A stretch of 64,000 nt of DNA from Nematopogon swammerdamellus (Eukaryota > Arthropoda > Insecta > Lepidoptera > Adelidae): assembly GCA_946902875.1 (NCBI GenBank), contig OX336340.1, positions 17,933,566 through 17,997,565 on the forward strand, read 5' to 3'. Of this stretch, positions 60,024-64,000 are shown piece by piece. The notes beneath the pieces were generated by a model, which was given only the letters and a program-made list of their open reading frames with translations, was not told the DNA's origin and made no database searches. The stretch's first letter is position 1. Every line of letters starts with the position of its first letter. The translations under genes were made by a program, and so were the position numbers.

Positions 60024-60325
60024 CCTCGCTCAGCACGACTCCTTATATGTTGAGGGAATCAGGCTCCGATCTCCGCTCTCCGCTCCGACACAAAATATAG
60101 GCACATGCACATCTGTGATGTGATGTAGATGTAGGTTGCACCGCCTCAACATTAGGTTAGGGTTAATTTATAGAAGATGCGTCGCGTAGCGACGCATCTT
60201 CTATAAATTAACCCTGGTTATTTTTTTTTAAACCACCAAAACATCGTGGATATTTTGGTGGAGAGCCGAGATCGGAGCCTAATTCCCTCAACATTTAAGG
60301 AGTCGTCGCTCAGCGCTCTTGTGTC
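60024..60325. repeat. Nested inverted repeat with perfect 27-base core
   Basis: Core arms 60159-60185 (AGGGTTAATTTATAGAAGAT…) and 60189-60215, loop GTA, no mismatch. Farther out, ACTCCTTATATGTTGAGGGA and GGCTCCGATCTCCGCTCTCC at 60038-60090 pair with 60250-60310. The intermediate part does not pair, so two nested foldbacks. Confidence 0.8.
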
Positions 60326-60527
60326 TTGTACTTGCGCGCGCGAAATTAATTCTAGATCTGTCCTTGTTATCTTAATTTCACAGCTCTGAGATAGCACAGC
60401 AAACTCTAGTATAGATAAATTGACCGGAGCGTGACAACCTTTAACAAAACAAACACTACTGAGTACTGAACTGACTGACCCACAGCTTGCTCGAACCATA
60501 GTCTTGTTACGAGTCGAATACATGGAC

Positions 60528-61135
60528 GACTCGAGTGACTCGAGTTGAAAACATCTATAACTCGAGTTGCGACTCGAATACAAAAACACTCGCTATAGAT
60601 TTTCTATTTATTAGTCTCGGAACCATTATTTAAATAATAGCTCCTTAAATAATTTTTTTAAGTCACTAATCTCGTACAGCGCGTCACCCACCAGTTCAAT
60701 CAAATGAATTCAACTGTCTCGCAGCAGCAGATCGCGTCACCCACTCCACGCGCTCGACTCGAGTGCACTCGGATGACTGAATGTGCGAATGCGAGTTGAC
60801 GAACGAATACAAAATACTCGGCGACTCGCGGCCTTGAGAGACTGCGACTCGAGTCGGTCTACTCGAGTATGGTCGGTCGGCCGGCGTGTCGTCGCCGTCA
60901 GTCAGTCTCTCAAGGCCGCGAGTCGAGTACTATTTTGTATTCGTTCGTCAACTCGCATTCGCGATCAGTCAGTCGTCCGAGTGCGTGCACTCGAGTTGAG
61001 CGAAGCGAGTGGGCAGACTGCCTGACTGACTGCTTGTCCGTACGAATACGAGTCCGACTCGGTTTCGCTCCGAATCCTACTCGAGTTGACGAGTTTTAGG
61101 CTTGACTCGAGTCACACGAGTATTATCACTCGACT
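60528..61135. repeat. ACTCGAGT-rich palindromic region
   Basis: ACTCGAGT or one-base variants occur about ten times (near 60530, 60539, 60560, 60757, 60847, 60861, 60988, 61079, 61105). Within it an inverted repeat has arms at about 60748-60843 and 60904-61008, sharing GCGAATGCGAGTTGACGAAC and CTCGCGGCCTTGAGAGACTG. It ends about 100 bases before the GPN1 start. Confidence 0.75.
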
Positions 61136-61235
61136 CGTTACAACGCTAACCAACTTCTGTGCTCCCGTGCTAAAACTAAACAAAATTAGTTTAGCTCTTG
61201 TTAAATCGTAGAATACAATCGTGAGTTGAGTAGTG
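61136..61235 (+). promoter_or_regulatory. Presumed 5' UTR and promoter of GPN1
   Basis: No TATA box. The sequence between the palindromic region and the ATG is short, so the promoter must lie in or next to the ACTCGAGT region. Confidence 0.35.
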
Positions 61236-61317
61236 ATGGCAGAGGCGGCCGCCGCCGCCGGCGGATCTCCGGCGGGCGATGAAAACACCAAGTCTCCCAT
61301 TTGCCTTATTATACTGG
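61236..61317 (+). CDS. GPN1 exon 1
   Basis: [20 protein letters not shown] then PICLIIL and one base, donor GTGAGC. Ends just inside the P-loop, the GG of which is split by intron 1. Confidence 0.9.
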
Positions 61318-64000
61318 GTGAGCACCTAACCTACGTAATCTGTTTATTTCTCTTCAACTTCCCTTCTTTACCCTAAAATCATGTAGGCAGTAGTGATAAA
61401 CTTACAGTCTTCATAATGCCAAGTAGAATGTCATAGTTCGTTCGTGCATGGATAACTACAAGCAACCTAGATAGGTAAAGTGATCGGCGCCCTTAGCATG
61501 GCACCATGGCACCCATCAAGTATGTGGTAGTCACATACCTACTTGCACTCAGTCGGCGTCAGTCCAAGAGGCTGGGCAGCAAACCAACAAACAAAGAAAC
61601 ATGTCACTACTTTTCGACTTTGTAAAATTATGTAAAATGCAAATTTTCGTTAAACAAGGAATTTAGTAGGTAACTACTTACAGAGCAAACGACTTTGGGA
61701 TGAGCTTTAAACATTTGAGAGATCACAATAGATCTTCCTAGGTTCCAGTGATAACAGGGCTCAAGGGCCCTAACTCTCGCACTTTAAATAAAAAATCTTA
61801 ATCATACAGAGTAAATGTGTAATCACTCGGGCACACGACGCACTGCCATTATGTTCTACAAAATATCCAATCAAAGCAGTCACTGAAAAGCAATAAATTT
61901 TTGCAAGTCTATGTTAAACGAACACCGGAAAGTCACTTTTGCGGCCGTAGTGCTGGACAGTGATCCTGTGTATGGCGTCGTCTATTTCTTTGCATCTATT
62001 TCGTTCTCTCTTCTTGATAAATCCCTTGCAATATACAGTCTCCTTCGCATGTATGGCCAGTTTAGAGGGAGGGGAGGAATGTACTATGTCTATGACTTCA
62101 GGCATGGCGGGCGCCGGCAAGACGTCATTCACACGCCGGCTAGCAAGCCACACGCATGCTGGCGTACGACCTTATCTGGTCAACCTGGATCCAGCGTGCC
62201 GGGAGGTGCCTTACCCAGCCAACATTGGTTAGTGAGCAATGAGATTATTATTTGCATTATGTTGAATCCATGGCCGTAATGAACTGAGGTTCTTTTACCT
62301 CTTGGCTTCCGATGGAGCCGGCCGGCCTCAATTCCTTACAACTGCTGACTTCCAATGGGGCCAGTCAGCAAAAAAAAAAAAAAAATCGAAAAATATCACA
62401 AATTGCAACTTCAATGAATTTTTCTTATGAATCAGTGAGAATACTGGGCTGTACGGATAAAAACCTTTGCTTTTCCTATAGAACACACTTTAAAAATATT
62501 TCTAGGTCTTGAGAAAAAAATATTTTGATCGCTGTAGATATATATTTTTTATACCTACGTCATTTCTGGCGGGATAGTGCTAGATTCAGATTCAGATAAT
62601 TTACACATCAATATATGATGTACGATTTTGAGTTCAAAAAATCCATCTGTGCTTCTAAATAAATTAATCCTCACTTGTTGCATATCATTTTATGGGGAAT
62701 TTCATTGGCTTTCAAGTGCCAATAGAGGTCATTGATTTGACTTCATAGTAAGCACACAAGCGCTTACATCAACTAAGGCTTTTTCCACAGTAATGCCTTT
62801 CTATTCTTCCCAGACTTGATTCAGGAATGTGCGGTGGAACCATCTAAAAATAAAACAATTTTTGGTGACCATACTCACGCATGTTATTTTTCTATGAAAG
62901 AATCAACATAAATACTTATTCTAATGTTTAGCACCCACCTGCTGGACGGGACGACACTCATACAGGGAACACTGTTACTGCGCCGACGATGCAACTCACA
63001 CCTAGTCATAGAGCTGCCCAACCTAGGAAGGTACTTAGAATAGAGTGACGGAGCGATAAGACAGACCAACAAGGAAATATATAATCAAATGTATGCGAGC
63101 TGTCTGACAAGACTCCCACGTCGGCAATAATGAAGATTACCAAGCAGAGTATTGTGATTGTATTGGAACAAACTTGCAGATATTCGAGACACAGTGAACT
63201 ACAAGGAAGTTATGAAACAATATGGCCTGGGACCGAACGGCGGCATCGTTACGGCCCTCAACCTCTTCTCCACCAAGTTCGACCAGGTCGTTGGGCTCAT
63301 CGAGAAGGCCGGCAAGAAACATAAATATTGCATTATTGATACTCCTGGTACGTTGGCTTGAAATTAATATACACTGTAATATATAATAAAGAAAACACAC
63401 ATATATACATATACAGTTAAACCCGCTTAATACGATTCTCAAGGGGATGGGCGCAAAAATCGTCTTAAGTGGGAAATCTTAAGCAGGAAGAGTTAAAACA
63501 CAAAGTACACACTTCAAAATCTGTTTATTGTATTTCTGACAGAAATCAATCTTAGCAATCGTCAATACGAACAATTTGTCTGGCATCACTTTGAAGAACA
63601 ACCCAAACTCGTCAGCATTGAATATGTTTGAAGAGCGTAATCTTTAATCGGAGTTGGAAGGACCGTTTTTTTCCAGGTATCGGCGTCTTCTTCGTTGACC
63701 GATTCCGATTCGCATACCATTGGGAGATTTAAATCGGTCGATCCATCTGCTCGAGCCTGAGAAGTCAGTGATTTGCAAGGTTTGGGCAAATTGTATGAGC
63801 TATTTCTGTCAGAATAGGACCACTTACTAGGCGCGCGACGCTAGCTGCGACGCACGCGGGGGCGAGCGGGGTTCAAAAATATTGTTTTAAGCAAGGGGGT
63901 CGTATTAAGCGGACAATTTTTTTCGTAAAATTAGGGTAGAGTATGGGACCGGCACAAAAGATCGTATTATGCGGGAAATCTTATTAACCGGGATCGTATT
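61236..64000 (+). CDS. GPN-loop GTPase 1, N-terminal half
   Basis: Three exons, 61236-61317, 62102-62227 and 63180-63347, all joined in phase 1; the gene runs off the right edge. 125 residues are visible. After an Ala/Gly-rich start comes [15 protein letters not shown] with the P-loop GMAGAGKTS at 28-36, then the [20 protein letters not shown] region (about 55-74), the diagnostic GPN insertion GLGPNGG at 85-91, and G3 motif DTPG at 123-126. GPN1 (XAB1/NPA3) is a homodimer- or heterodimer-forming cytoplasmic GTPase that helps assemble and import RNA polymerase II. The NKxD motif and C-terminus are outside. All key residues seen are intact. Confidence 0.95.
61318..62101. other. GPN1 intron 1
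   Basis: No repeat or exon recognised. The frames at 61911-62279 and 61914-62153 overlap exon 2 or its complement and are shadows. Confidence 0.7.
62102..62227 (+). CDS. GPN1 exon 2
   Basis: Acceptor TATGACTTCAG, donor GTTAGT. Encodes [20 protein letters not shown] and the start of switch I ([16 protein letters not shown]). Confidence 0.95.
62228..63179. other. GPN1 intron 2
   Basis: AT-rich; a poly-A run at about 62371-62384. No repeat family recognised. Confidence 0.6.
63180..63347 (+). CDS. GPN1 exon 3
   Basis: Acceptor AAACTTGCAG, donor GTACGT. Encodes [40 protein letters not shown] and YCIIDTP with the Gly codon split. Confidence 0.95.
63412..64000 (-). mobile_element. pogo/Tigger-type element, internally deleted, cut by the window edge
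   Basis: Starts TA then CAGTTAAACCCGCTTAATAC, and toward the right edge shows the reverse pattern (GGGGGTCGTATTAAGCGG, CCGGGATCGTATT), as expected for terminal repeats with a TA target. It lies in GPN1 intron 3. Confidence 0.65.
63535..63790 (-). pseudogene. Tigger-like transposase fragment, frameshifted
   Basis: Minus strand: one frame reads [20 protein letters not shown] to [16 protein letters not shown]; the protein then continues in another frame with [20 protein letters not shown]. The NADE(T/S/F)GLFF motif with its catalytic Asp is typical of pogo/Tigger DDE transposases. The shift of frame and loss of both ends make it a dead fragment. Confidence 0.6.

Noticed and set aside
60218..60589. 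123-codon minus frame
   Set aside because: Lies across the foldback and the ACTCGAGT region; open because of repeated CTCGAGT words, with no coding character.
61911..62279. 122-codon plus frame over GPN1 exon 2
   Set aside because: Different frame from the conserved GTPase sequence and crosses both splice sites.

Overview
The window is nuclear DNA from an insect, most probably a ditrysian moth or butterfly. The reasons are AT-rich sequence with small spliced exons, several high-copy short repeat families typical of Lepidoptera (for example the degenerate GCGAGCGAAGCCGCGGG ends and the GGGTTCCGTA / TACGGAACCCTC repeat), LINE 3' ends with short microsatellite tails, and an animal GPN1 gene. 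Species is not called. Most of the 64 kb is transposon-derived; real coding sequence is only a few kb and had to be assembled from exons by splice sites and reading phase.

Layout. (1) 0-6.7 kb: no convincing gene, but several local duplications and arrays of a palindromic TGACACG-type motif. (2) 6.77-11.81 kb, minus strand: a four-exon secreted-protein gene (gene D), 3' end not found. (3) 12-33.6 kb: dense repeats, including many copies of a modular SINE (called SINE-1 here, with two alternative heads A and B), a related SINE-2, a third family (SINE-3), LINE relics, foldbacks and one candidate minus-strand promoter plus first exon at 24.6-24.76 kb. (4) 33.67-51.48 kb, minus strand: a cluster of insect proteins with GGxAIAGPGG-type repeats (resembling the DUF4774 family, function unknown). 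Gene A (47.1-51.5 kb) has a signal-peptide leader in two exons. Modules B (46.26-46.75 kb) and C (33.67-45.80 kb) have good coding exons with matching splice phase but no signal-peptide exon of their own, so they may be alternative 3' modules spliced to gene A's leader. The last intron step of module C is 10.9 kb and is almost wholly filled by inserted DNA bracketed by a 36-bp inverted repeat. Inside it lies a separate 3.5-kb element with long inverted repeats and its own spliced ORF. (5) 51.5-61.2 kb: repeats, two terminal-inverted-repeat elements, a tandem repeat carrying TATCGATA (DRE-like) sites, and a region packed with ACTCGAGT palindromes. (6) 61.24 kb to the right edge, plus strand: the first three coding exons of GPN1, a GPN-loop GTPase, with a broken pogo/Tigger-type transposon in the following intron.

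How it fits together: the minus-strand secreted GGxAIAGPGG proteins form one locus family with a common exon plan (short first exon ending in phase 0, second exon completing the signal peptide and ending in phase 2). GPN1 is an unrelated housekeeping neighbour. Nothing here was checked by alignment software; family names are from memory of motifs.
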